From Bacillota bacterium (GTDB lineage Bacteria; Bacillota; Bacilli; Bacillales; Cytobacillaceae), in assembly GCA_030705745.1 (NCBI GenBank), contig JAUZPT010000219.1, forward strand, positions 1 to 5,427: DNA of 5,427 nucleotides, in the 5' to 3' direction. A program made the translations under genes and the position numbers. This document shows positions 1 through 5,427 of this stretch, piece after piece. The notes beneath the pieces were generated by a model. The model was not told the DNA's origin, searched no databases, and worked only from the letters and a program-made list of their open reading frames with translations. Position 1 is the stretch's first letter. Every line of letters begins with the position of its first letter.

Positions 1-30
1 AAGCTTATGTTTTTACGTAAGAAGACTTTC

Positions 31-318
31 TTATTCGCTTACTGCTGCAAGGATATCATTTTCACGTAAAATTAAGTATTCAGTTCCCTGGTATTTCACT
101 TCTGTACCAGCGTATTTTGAGAAGATAATGCGATCGCCTACAGAAACTTCAAGAGCAACACGCTCGCCATTCTCAAGCACGCGTCCAGTACCGACAGCAA
201 CTACTCTTCCTTCTTGCGGCTTTTCCTTCGCTGAATCCGGTAAAACGATACCGCTGGCAGTTTTTTCTTCTGATTCAACAAGCTCAATGACAATACGATC
301 ACCTAGTGGCTTTAACAA
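31..318 (-). CDS. groES: Co-chaperonin GroES (Hsp10)
   Basis: GroES forms the heptameric lid of the GroEL folding chamber in the cytoplasm and cycles on and off with ATP. The 95-residue product has the normal family length. It opens with [12 protein letters not shown], contains the segment [16 protein letters not shown] that covers the mobile loop (about residues 22-37), and carries the [15 protein letters not shown] beta-barrel signature (about residues 61-75). The start is TTG at 316-318: a GAGGAGG ribosome binding site lies 9 bases upstream and no in-frame ATG fits better. The gene is the first of the groESL operon; groEL is expected beyond the left edge, since the 30 bases after the stop hold no other gene. 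A CIRCE operator in the leader points to heat-inducible control by HrcA. The identification is secure. Confidence 0.98.
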   Translation of the reverse strand: MLKPLGDRIVIELVESEEKTASGIVLPDSAKEKPQEGRVVAVGTGRVLENGERVALEVSVGDRIIFSKYAGTEVKYQGTEYLILRENDILAAVSE

Positions 319-327
319 TTAAAACAA

Positions 328-334
328 CCTCCTC
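328..334 (-). promoter_or_regulatory. Ribosome binding site setting the groES TTG start
   Basis: On the minus strand this reads GAGGAGG, 9 bases before TTG. It supports a non-ATG start for groES, which gives a protein aligning with the usual GroES N-terminus MLKPLGDR. Confidence 0.85.
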
Positions 335-355
335 AAATTTTATGTAGTGGTATTA

Positions 356-382
356 TTAGCACTCTCTCTACACGAGTGCTAA
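356..382 (-). promoter_or_regulatory. CIRCE operator for HrcA
   Basis: This is a perfect inverted repeat, TTAGCACTC-N9-GAGTGCTAA, identical to the canonical CIRCE consensus. It begins a few bases downstream of the predicted groES transcription start, so it lies in the 5' leader as it usually does for groESL and dnaK operons in Gram-positive bacteria. HrcA bound here represses the operon under non-stress conditions. HrcA itself is not encoded in the window. Confidence 0.97.
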
Positions 383-392
383 CACAATTATT

Positions 393-421
393 ATCATAAT
401 GAATCTAAAAATCTTTTGCAA
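393..421 (-). promoter_or_regulatory. Sigma-A type promoter of groES(L)
   Basis: Read on the minus strand, a TTGCAA -35 (416-421) and a TATGAT -10 (393-398) are separated by exactly 17 bases. Transcription would start near position 385-386, immediately before the CIRCE element. Upstream of it (above about 430) the DNA is very rich in A and T runs, which could act as an UP element; that part is inference. Confidence 0.85.
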
Positions 422-485
422 GCATCAGCTAACATTTTTTTTGAAAAAAATTTTGTTTTTACTTTTTCATTCGGCCATAAAAATT

Positions 486-514
486 TTTACAAATTTAACA
501 CATATAAAGATAAT
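486..514 (+). promoter_or_regulatory. Probable sigma-A promoter of ydiL-ydiK
   Basis: TTTACA (486-491) and GATAAT (509-514) are separated by 17 bases, and each matches the vegetative consensus in 5 of 6 positions. The start point would be near 521, leaving a leader of about 68 bases before the TTG start of ydiL. It is divergent from the groES promoter, with about 65 bases of A/T-rich DNA between the two -35 boxes. Confidence 0.65.
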
Positions 515-573
515 TGAATTCATACGCCTTTTAGAAGTAGAATGAAGTATTGCATCTATTATTTCGCTCGCGT

Positions 574-580
574 AAAGGAG
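574..580 (+). promoter_or_regulatory. Ribosome binding site setting the ydiL TTG start
   Basis: AAAGGAG lies 8 bases before TTG at 589-591. An upstream in-frame TTG at 550 has no comparable site, so the shorter 244-codon frame is preferred. Confidence 0.8.
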
Positions 581-588
581 ACGAAGGA

Positions 589-1323
589 TTGAAAAATAAA
601 TATTGGCTTATCTTAATTGTATACATTGCCATGCAGCTATCCAGTTTATTTGGTATCCCGCTCTTCAGCTTTGTAATCGGTCTTTCCGGGAAAAGTCTGG
701 CTGCGTCGGAGAAGCTTGCTGTGCCGCTTTGGCTAATCTTCAGCTTCTCCATTACTTTAATGATTGTCCTTTTTCTGCTTAGAAAGGAAATCCGCTCCAC
801 TCGCTTGGAACGGAATGGCCAACCTGCCTCGGAATCGATTGGATGGGCGATTGGTGGTTTCTTCCTTGCGCTACTTTCCCAGATGGTTTGCAGCATTATC
901 GAAAAAGGATTGGGCATCCACAGTGGATCGGAAAATACGAAGCTCATCCTCCAAATTATCGAAACGTTTCCTTTGGCCATATTCGTAAGCTCGATTTTCG
1001 GACCCATTTTGGAAGAAATCGTTTTTCGTAAAATTATCTTCGGATCGCTGCACAAACGCCTAAACTTCTTTCTTTCAGCATTGATCAGTTCTCTGATTTT
1101 TGCTGCAGCACATATGGAATTCCAGCATCTTTTGCTTTATGCGGGAATGGGGTTCACATTTGCCTTTCTTTATGTAAAAACTAAAAACATTCTCGTGCCC
1201 ATGTTTGCGCATGTCGCAATGAATACTTTCGTTGTCATCATCCAATTAGCTTTCAAAAATGATTTGGACAAAATGATTCACCATACTGAAAAAATTCAAA
1301 GCTTTATTGGAGGATTTTTATGA
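589..1323 (+). CDS. ydiL: CPBP-family intramembrane protease homologue (YdiL-like)
   Basis: This is a polytopic membrane protein of 244 residues belonging to the CPBP (CAAX protease and bacteriocin-processing, Abi) family of putative intramembrane metalloproteases. The three conserved motifs are present: EExxxR (E142, E143, R147 in ILEEIVFRK), FxxxH ending at H175 (FAAAH), and HxxxN (H208, N212). Hydrophobic stretches at about residues 4-33, 48-67, 86-106, 125-143, 160-174, 183-196 and 203-219 indicate six or more membrane helices. The TTG start at 589 is chosen from the AAAGGAG site; the frame stays open upstream to a TTG at 550, which lacks one. The stop overlaps the ydiK start (ATGA), so the pair is probably translationally coupled. 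The position next to groES matches B. subtilis ydiL. The substrate is unknown, and CAAX processing should not be assumed in bacteria. Confidence 0.9.
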   Translation: MKNKYWLILIVYIAMQLSSLFGIPLFSFVIGLSGKSLAASEKLAVPLWLIFSFSITLMIVLFLLRKEIRSTRLERNGQPASESIGWAIGGFFLALLSQMVCSIIEKGLGIHSGSENTKLILQIIETFPLAIFVSSIFGPILEEIVFRKIIFGSLHKRLNFFLSALISSLIFAAAHMEFQHLLLYAGMGFTFAFLYVKTKNILVPMFAHVAMNTFVVIIQLAFKNDLDKMIHHTEKIQSFIGGFL

Positions 1324-1517
1324 GACAGACATCTTTGTTTTCTGGCATCACGTACCTCTTTCTCGGCACTTTGTTCACCTTTTTCGCAATCCAGGATGTG
1401 CAGTCTGGTGGCTGGGGCTTTTTCACTTACTTACTCGTCCTGTTTGCCACTTTGGATTTCGGATCGGGCATAAAGATGATCCGCTTTCACGTGAAAATTA
1501 ACAAACACCTTAAATAA
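1320..1517 (+). CDS. ydiK: Small two-helix membrane protein YdiK
   Basis: The product has 65 residues and two hydrophobic segments (about 7-24 and 32-51), followed by a basic tail ending KINKHLK. This fits a small integral membrane protein with a positively charged, probably cytoplasmic, C-terminus. A GGAGG site lies 6 bases before the ATG, and the start overlaps the ydiL stop in ATGA, so both genes come from one transcript. Size, topology and position match the YdiK family (which I recall as DUF4305) found beside ydiL in Bacillus. Its function is unknown. The tight coupling to a membrane protease homologue makes a partner or accessory role possible, but nothing in the sequence proves it. Confidence 0.85.
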   Translation: MRQTSLFSGITYLFLGTLFTFFAIQDVQSGGWGFFTYLLVLFATLDFGSGIKMIRFHVKINKHLK

Positions 1518-1533
1518 ACAATGAAACAAATGC

Positions 1534-1575
1534 AAAAGAGGCTTGGCCCGAAACTTGAAGGGTCAGCCTCTTTTT
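1534..1575. terminator. Bidirectional terminator between ydiK and rex
   Basis: The arms at 1534-1549 and 1560-1574 pair as a long stem (AAAAGAGGCT against AGCCTCTTTT, then GGCCC against GGGTC with one bulge and a G-U pair) around a 10-base loop. It is flanked by A and T runs on both sides. On the plus strand a run of seven T ends ydiL-ydiK; on the minus strand TTTT follows the stem and ends moaC-rex. The hairpin abuts the rex stop codon. Confidence 0.85.
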
Positions 1576-2226
1576 TTATATTTCCAGCTCAGATGGATAG
1601 TGTTTTAAGAAATAGATGAGCGATTGCAGTTCGACCGCCAGATCGATATGATGAACACGGATCGTTGATGGAACGTTCAATCTAGCCGGTGTGAAGTTTA
1701 ATATCCCTTTCACATCCGCACTTACGAGGCTGTCTGTAATCGTCTGCGCCACTGTGGACGGTACGGTTAAAATGGCCACCTTTATTTTCTCTGCAACAAT
1801 TGCTTTTTCCAACTCATCCATATGATACACAGGAACGTCACCAATCGACTTCCCAGCCTTTTCGGGATCGACATCAAACGCGCACACAATTTTCGTATTA
1901 TTATTTTTCAAAAAATTGTAATTCAAAAATGCTGTTCCCAAGTTCCCTACACCGATGAGCGCGACTTTTGTCAATTCATCTTGATCGAGAGTTTTGCTAA
2001 AAAACGACAAAAGATAGTTCACATTGTATCCATATCCTTTTTTACCAAGCGCACCAAAATAGGAGAAATCTCTGCGGATAGTAGCTGAATCCACTTTCAC
2101 TGCATCACTCAGCTCTGCAGATGATACCCTTTGTTTTCCGGAAGAATGAAGATTTCTTAAGAAACGGTAATATAGAGGAAGTCTTTTTGCGGTAGCTTGA
2201 GGTATTTTCATCGTTTCATTGCTCAT
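1576..2226 (-). CDS. rex: Redox-sensing transcriptional repressor Rex
   Basis: Rex is a dimeric repressor that binds DNA when NADH is low and is released as NADH rises, switching on fermentative and alternative respiratory genes. The product has 216 residues, a normal length. Residues 1-80 form the winged-helix DNA-binding domain, with the segment [20 protein letters not shown] as the helix-turn-helix. Residues 85-180 form a Rossmann fold with the dinucleotide motif GVGNLG (92-97) and an acidic residue D118 (AFDVDP) suited to NAD(H). The C-terminal helix (about 198-216) would be the domain-swapped helix of the dimer. The ATG is preceded by AAGGAGGAG at 7 bases. The gene follows moaC by 33 bases and should share its transcript. 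A Rex-like operator lies over the upstream promoter, suggesting autoregulation. Confidence 0.97.
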   Translation of the reverse strand: MSNETMKIPQATAKRLPLYYRFLRNLHSSGKQRVSSAELSDAVKVDSATIRRDFSYFGALGKKGYGYNVNYLLSFFSKTLDQDELTKVALIGVGNLGTAFLNYNFLKNNNTKIVCAFDVDPEKAGKSIGDVPVYHMDELEKAIVAEKIKVAILTVPSTVAQTITDSLVSADVKGILNFTPARLNVPSTIRVHHIDLAVELQSLIYFLKHYPSELEI

Positions 2227-2259
2227 TATTACTCTCCTCCTTCCTTTGTGGATGCCGAT

Positions 2260-2751
2260 TTATATGAGTTCATTTCTTTTAAAGTCACCGTTTTTTCCGC
2301 CTGTTTTTTCTACCAAATAGGTTGCACCGATCACCATGCCTTTATCAACGGCCTTACACATATCATACACAGTCAACGCACAAACGGAGGCAGCAGTTAA
2401 CGCTTCCATTTCTACACCCGTTTGCCCTTTAGTTTTTACCATGGCGGAAATGTTTAATTGGTATTCATTTTGTTTCTTTTCCCATGAAAATGTAATATTA
2501 ACTCCGGTCAATGGAATGGGATGGCACATCGGAATGATCTCCCATGTTTTCTTCGCTGCCATGACCGCTGCAACTTGAGCTACAGCCAATACATCGCCTT
2601 TTTTCATTTCATGGTTCGTAATTTTTTCATATATTTCGTTGCTTACAATTATGCTTGAATGGGCAAAAGCAGTTCGTGCCGTTTCCGGCTTGGCACTAAC
2701 ATCAACCATTTTTGCTCTGCCTTCATCATTAAAATGGGTAAAATCAGCCAT
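2260..2751 (-). CDS. moaC: Cyclic pyranopterin monophosphate synthase MoaC
   Basis: MoaC converts 3',8-cyclo-7,8-dihydro-GTP, made by MoaA, to cyclic pyranopterin monophosphate, the second stage of molybdenum cofactor synthesis in the cytoplasm. The 163-residue protein has the normal family length. Conserved active-site features are present: K51 (MKKGD), MCHP with H77, TGVEMEAL (111-118) with E114 and E116, and DMCK with D130 and K133. The C-terminal [10 protein letters not shown] is also typical. The ATG is preceded by AGGGGAG at 8 bases. No moaA or other moa gene is present, so the rest of the pathway must lie elsewhere. The gene is first in a moaC-rex unit, so redox-linked expression through Rex is plausible. 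Confidence 0.97.
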   Translation of the reverse strand: MADFTHFNDEGRAKMVDVSAKPETARTAFAHSSIIVSNEIYEKITNHEMKKGDVLAVAQVAAVMAAKKTWEIIPMCHPIPLTGVNITFSWEKKQNEYQLNISAMVKTKGQTGVEMEALTAASVCALTVYDMCKAVDKGMVIGATYLVEKTGGKNGDFKRNELI

Positions 2752-2808
2752 TCACAAAACTCCCCTCATCAAAATGATACACTATTTTCCCCTTAAAGTG
2801 TGTGAACT

Positions 2809-2826
2809 TTGTATTATACTTCACAA
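2809..2826 (-). promoter_or_regulatory. Candidate Rex operator over the moaC-rex -10 box
   Basis: Read on the minus strand the site is TTGTGAAGTATAATACAA. Against the Rex consensus TTGTGAA-N4-TTCACAA the left half matches 7 of 7 and the right half 4 of 7. A perfect TATAAT (2813-2818) lies within it and has the right orientation and distance to serve moaC. No good -35 is visible at 16-18 bases (for example ATAAGG at 2836-2841), so the promoter may be weak or activator-assisted. Rex bound here would block polymerase, giving autoregulation. The assignment is inference from sequence match and context. Confidence 0.5.
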
Positions 2827-2864
2827 ATGTTTTTACCTTATTAACACCCTTTTTCTATGAGCAT

Positions 2865-2902
2865 GTATGAATCAACCATCCCCTAGTTTAGGATGTTCAT
2901 AC
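2865..2902. repeat. Interrupted inverted repeat upstream of ydiF
   Basis: GTATGAA (2865-2871) pairs with TTCATAC (2896-2902), and CATCC (2877-2881) pairs with GGATG (2891-2895). The stem is therefore 7 plus 5 pairs, with a 5-base bulge on one side and a 9-base loop. No T run follows, so it is not a typical intrinsic terminator. It lies about 54-66 bases before the ydiF ribosome binding site and could be an operator or a leader RNA structure. I found no convincing ydiF promoter: weak candidates are TTAACA (2841) with TATGAA (2866), and TTGCCG (2913) with TAAACT (2936). Confidence 0.35.
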
Positions 2903-2955
2903 TGCCCCTTTATTGCCGATACCCCCGGAATACGATAAACTATTCGTAAGTAACT

Positions 2956-2962
2956 GAGGTGA
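2956..2962 (+). promoter_or_regulatory. Ribosome binding site setting the ydiF ATG start
   Basis: GAGGTGA lies 5 bases before ATG at 2968. An in-frame GTG at 2959 falls inside this site and so cannot be the start it serves; the ATG is preferred. Confidence 0.8.
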
Positions 2963-2967
2963 AGAGA

Positions 2968-4893
2968 ATGATATTATTACAAGTCAATCAACTGGCAAAA
3001 TACTATGGTGCTGACCTTATTTTATCGAATATAAAGCTTGAATTACAAACGCGGGACCGTGCTGCGCTTGTTGGAAGAAATGGAGCAGGAAAATCCACCC
3101 TTTTAAAAATCATTGCTGGTCATCTTTCGCATGACGGTGGAGAAGTGATGAAGCCCAAAGATGTCACGATCGGCTATCTCGCTCAAAACACCGGACTCGA
3201 ATCCAGTTTGTCGATTTGGGAAGAAATGCTGACGGTATTTGACTCGCTTCGACATATGGAAAGCACACTTAGGCAATTGGAACAACAAATGGCGAATCCT
3301 GACGTTCTAAAGGATGAAACGAAGTACGAACGCATTTTAAAAGAATACGATCATCTTCAAGTGAAATTCAAGGAGCTCGGCGGTTATCAATACGAAGCCG
3401 ATATCCGTTCTGTATTGCATGGGCTGAACTTTCACTCCTTCGACCACTCGACGCCCATTTCCACATTGAGCGGCGGCCAGAAAACAAGGCTCGCTTTAGG
3501 TAAGCTTTTGCTAAAAAAGCCCGATATACTCATTTTGGACGAGCCTACGAACCATTTGGACATTGATACCTTGTCCTGGCTGGAGCAATACCTGCAAGGC
3601 TACGAGGGCGCTATTTTGATCGTCTCGCATGATCGTTATTTTTTAGATAAAGTTGTGAACCAGGTATACGAGATTTCCCGCAAGCAAATTCAGAAATTCC
3701 CCGGCAATTACAGCGCTTATTTAGTACAAAAAGCCGAAAATTACGAACGGGACATGAAGCAATTTGAAAAGCAGCAGGATGAAATCTCCAAGCTTCAAGA
3801 TTTTATTCAACGCAATCTCGCTCGTGCATCCACGACGAAGAGAGCACAAAGCCGGAGAAAAACGCTTGAAAAAATGGATCGGCTGGACAGGCCAATGGGC
3901 GATGAAAAATCTGCTTCCTTTTCATTTTCAATCGAAAAGCAAAGCGGAAATGATGTGCTGGCCGTTGATTCTCTAGCGGTTGGTTATGGTGGATCAAAGG
4001 TATCGGAACATATCTCATTTCATGTGACGCGAGGCGAAAGCATTGCACTTGTCGGTCCAAATGGAATCGGCAAATCGACACTTTTGAAGACGATTGTAAA
4101 TAAACTTCCTGCCTTGTCAGGGCAGGTGCGGAATGGTTCTAATCTTGCCATCGGCTATTATGATCAGGAACAGGCTGAGTTGACGTCCAATAAACGCGTT
4201 TTGAATGAGCTTTGGGATGAATACCCGCTGCATAGCGAAAAGGACATCCGGACCGTTTTAGGGAATTTCCTGTTTTCAGGTGACGACGTTCTAAAAATTG
4301 TTTCCACATTAAGCGGCGGCGAAAAGGCCAGGCTCGCGCTCTCCAAGCTGATGATGCAAAGAGCCAATCTTCTCATCCTGGATGAACCGACAAACCATCT
4401 TGATCTTGATAGCAAAGAAGTGCTTGAAAATGCTTTAATCGATTATCCCGGAACGATTCTCTTTGTTTCGCATGACCGATACTTTATTAACCGAATTGCG
4501 ACAAGGGTATTGGAATTGAGCCGTGACGGCAGTACCGATTACTTGGGTGACTATGACTATTATGTAGAAAAGAAACTCGAGATGGCTGAACTAGAAGCGC
4601 TTGAAAGCTCCTCAAGCATAAAAAACACGACTGCCGCTGACAGTGGCGAACGGACAGCGTACCAGCAGGACAAAGAATCCAAAAAGCTGGAGCGGCAGCG
4701 TAAAAGAAGATTGGAAGAAATCGAGCTGAAAATTGAAGAGTTAGAGGAAGATATCCAACGATATGATGAACAGCTCTGTGATCCGGTCATTTTTCAGGAT
4801 CATGAAAAGGTCCTGGAAATCACCAAACTCAACGACAATGCAAAAGAACTGCTGGAGCAACTGATGGAAGAATGGTCGCTGTTTGCAGAGTAA
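2968..4893 (+). CDS. ydiF: ABC-F family ATPase YdiF
   Basis: This is a cytoplasmic, soluble ABC-F protein of 641 residues with two ATPase domains on one chain and no membrane segment. Such proteins act on the ribosome E site (EttA-like translation factors or antibiotic-resistance factors), not in transport. Domain 1 has Walker A GRNGAGKST (36-44), signature LSGGQ (167-171), Walker B with catalytic E192, and H-loop H221. Domain 2 has GPNGIGKST (363-371), LSGGE (448-452), E473 and H502. All catalytic residues are intact. Between the domains lies a charged helical linker (about 245-315), the region that contacts P-site tRNA in this family. After a Ser/Thr-rich stretch (about 547-565), residues about 570-635 form a charged coiled coil. 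Synteny with moaC and tsaD identifies YdiF. A housekeeping translation role is likelier than resistance, but the specific function is unsettled. Confidence 0.93.
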   Translation: MILLQVNQLAKYYGADLILSNIKLELQTRDRAALVGRNGAGKSTLLKIIAGHLSHDGGEVMKPKDVTIGYLAQNTGLESSLSIWEEMLTVFDSLRHMESTLRQLEQQMANPDVLKDETKYERILKEYDHLQVKFKELGGYQYEADIRSVLHGLNFHSFDHSTPISTLSGGQKTRLALGKLLLKKPDILILDEPTNHLDIDTLSWLEQYLQGYEGAILIVSHDRYFLDKVVNQVYEISRKQIQKFPGNYSAYLVQKAENYERDMKQFEKQQDEISKLQDFIQRNLARASTTKRAQSRRKTLEKMDRLDRPMGDEKSASFSFSIEKQSGNDVLAVDSLAVGYGGSKVSEHISFHVTRGESIALVGPNGIGKSTLLKTIVNKLPALSGQVRNGSNLAIGYYDQEQAELTSNKRVLNELWDEYPLHSEKDIRTVLGNFLFSGDDVLKIVSTLSGGEKARLALSKLMMQRANLLILDEPTNHLDLDSKEVLENALIDYPGTILFVSHDRYFINRIATRVLELSRDGSTDYLGDYDYYVEKKLEMAELEALESSSSIKNTTAADSGERTAYQQDKESKKLERQRKRRLEEIELKIEELEEDIQRYDEQLCDPVIFQDHEKVLEITKLNDNAKELLEQLMEEWSLFAE

Positions 4894-4899
4894 TGATGG

Positions 4900-4930
4900 A
4901 ACACCGGTGCAATGCCGGTGTTTTTATTTT
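4900..4930 (+). terminator. Intrinsic terminator of ydiF
   Basis: AACACCGG (4900-4907) pairs with CCGGTGTT (4915-4922) around a 7-base loop and is followed by a T-rich tract (TTTTTATTTT, 4921-4930). It begins 7 bases after the ydiF stop. Confidence 0.88.
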
Positions 4931-4996
4931 ATCCGAATGTAAATACCGGAATTTTGCCAAGCGCGCAATTAGGTTATTCAGCCATCAACAACATTT

Positions 4997-5281
4997 TGTG
5001 GATAATTTTTTTCTAAAACCATTCATCTTTAAAGTTAAACTAGGTCAACAGTCCCTTTTTTCCACAGTATTATTCACAAGCAAAAAAGCCTAATATCAAT
5101 AAAACTTTAAGTTTTCCACAATATCCACAAAAATACACAATGTTATCCACAGTCATAGAAGTTATCCACCGAGTTTTCCACATTATCCACTATTTTCATC
5201 CTTTCCACAGTAGTTTATCCACCATTTCTGCTTTTCCCTCTCCAATAAACAATGTTAATAATCCCTTTAATTTGTGGATAT
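4997..5281. repeat. DnaA-box cluster between ydiF and tsaD
   Basis: This gene-free stretch carries 12 matches to the DnaA box TTATCCACA. Exact copies are at 4997-5005 (minus) and 5143-5151. One-mismatch copies are at 5058 and 5112 and 5174 (TTTTCCACA), 5070 (TTATTCACA), 5121 (ATATCCACA), 5162 and 5215 (TTATCCACC), 5183 (TTATCCACT) and 5273 (minus, ATATCCACA). A two-mismatch copy is at 5201 (CTTTCCACA). The ten inner boxes share one direction and the two outermost are inverted. Two pairs abut directly (5112/5121 and 5174/5183). As it lies between convergent 3' ends, a role in binding or titrating the initiator DnaA is likelier than gene regulation. The rest of the 4894-5339 gap holds only two terminators and a short palindrome; I see no gene in it. 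Confidence 0.85.
5101..5115. repeat. Short A/T-rich palindrome at the DnaA-box cluster
   Basis: AAAACTT-T-AAGTTTT has perfect 7-base arms around a single central base. Its right arm runs into the TTTTCCACA box at 5112. It could be a protein site or chance in A/T-rich DNA. Confidence 0.4.
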
Positions 5282-5294
5282 TTTTCCGCAACAT

Positions 5295-5320
5295 AAAAGC
5301 AGTGCGAATCGCACTGCTTT
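5295..5320 (-). terminator. Probable terminator of tsaD
   Basis: AAAGCAGTGC (5296-5305) and GCACTGCTTT (5311-5320) form a perfect 10-pair stem with a 5-base loop, 19 bases beyond the tsaD stop. On the minus strand the stem runs into TTTTATGTT, a moderate T tract, so it fits tsaD better than the plus strand. Confidence 0.75.
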
Positions 5321-5339
5321 ATGATGTAGAAGTATAAGA

Positions 5340-5427
5340 TTAATTGTGACTTTCGATCATAAGTCCAGGATTCGCATTCAGTGCCAAGTCTGCCCGTTCA
5401 CCTTTTTCGAATAAAATGCTTCCGGCT
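5340..5427 (-). CDS. tsaD: C-terminal end of tRNA t6A synthase subunit TsaD (partial)
   Basis: The last 28 codons and the TAA stop of a minus-strand gene are present; the rest lies beyond the right edge. The residues AGSILFEKGERADLALNANP, followed by GLMIESHN, match the usual C-terminus of TsaD (formerly Gcp/YgjD), where an NANPGL motif closes the protein. TsaD works with TsaB and TsaE to transfer the threonylcarbamoyl group to A37 of tRNAs that read ANN codons. The gene is convergent with ydiF, as gcp and ydiF are in B. subtilis. With only the tail visible, the active-site histidines cannot be checked; the call rests on this motif and on synteny. Confidence 0.85.
   Translation of the reverse strand, partial: AGSILFEKGERADLALNANPGLMIESHN

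Noticed and set aside
1..6. HindIII site exactly at the window start, suggesting a cloned fragment edge
   Set aside because: Several internal AAGCTT sites occur (for example near 711, 3034 and 3512), so the coincidence proves nothing.
550..588. Longer ydiL starting at TTG 550
   Set aside because: There is no ribosome binding site before it, and TTG 589 has AAAGGAG at ideal spacing and gives the usual N-terminus.
531..1055. Long minus-strand open frame of 174 codons opposite ydiL
   Set aside because: It has no recognisable family or ribosome binding site, while the plus-strand frame carries all CPBP motifs; it is an antisense shadow.
2801..2825. Alternative Rex site TGTGAA-N13-TTCACA
   Set aside because: The half-site spacing is much longer than the 4-5 bases seen in Rex operators; the overlapping 18-base match at 2809-2826 is better.
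2857..2886. Nine-codon leader peptide (MSMYESTIP) upstream of ydiF that enters the hairpin
   Set aside because: It would suit an attenuation model, but there is no ribosome binding site before the ATG and no regulatory motif in the peptide.
4872..5093. Open frame of 73 codons overlapping the ydiF 3' end
   Set aside because: It starts inside ydiF without a ribosome binding site, crosses the ydiF terminator and enters the DnaA-box cluster.
5140..5337. Open frame of 65 codons inside the ydiF-tsaD gap
   Set aside because: It has no ribosome binding site, its codons are made of repeated DnaA boxes, and it runs through the tsaD terminator.

Overview
The window looks like core chromosome of a low-GC Gram-positive bacterium of the Bacillaceae. 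The evidence is the gene set and order (groES, ydiL, ydiK, rex, moaC, ydiF, tsaD, matching the B. subtilis groESL-to-gcp neighbourhood), strong AGGAGG-type ribosome binding sites, TTG starts, a canonical CIRCE element and sigma-A type promoters. I cannot name a species. I see no phage, insertion sequence, CRISPR array or RNA gene.

Layout from left to right. groES lies on the minus strand, and groEL is expected just off the left edge. It is driven by a promoter with a CIRCE (HrcA) operator at the start of its leader. Divergent from it is a two-gene plus-strand unit: a CPBP-family membrane protease homologue (ydiL) overlapping a small two-helix membrane protein (ydiK). A terminator that can act in both directions separates ydiK from the convergent minus-strand pair moaC-rex (molybdopterin precursor synthesis and the NADH-sensing repressor Rex). 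A TATAAT box upstream of moaC lies inside a Rex-operator-like inverted repeat, which suggests autoregulation. Divergent from moaC is ydiF, a full-length ABC-F ATPase with its own terminator. The right edge holds the last 28 codons of tsaD, convergent with ydiF.

The most notable part is the 446-base gap between ydiF and tsaD. It lies between two convergent 3' ends, so it should not be a promoter region. It carries about a dozen DnaA-box-like 9-mers (TTATCCACA and variants) within 285 bases. Ten point the same way, and one inverted box sits at each flank. It reads as a DnaA-box cluster that could titrate the replication initiator. From memory, the equivalent gcp-ydiF gap of B. subtilis has been reported as a DnaA-binding cluster; if so, this is conservation of a known but little-noticed element and not a new system.

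The genes serve separate housekeeping roles: protein folding, membrane proteolysis, redox control, cofactor synthesis, translation and tRNA modification. They are linked more by conserved synteny than by one pathway. Compared with the B. subtilis order as I remember it, tatAy-tatCy is missing between rex and ydiK.
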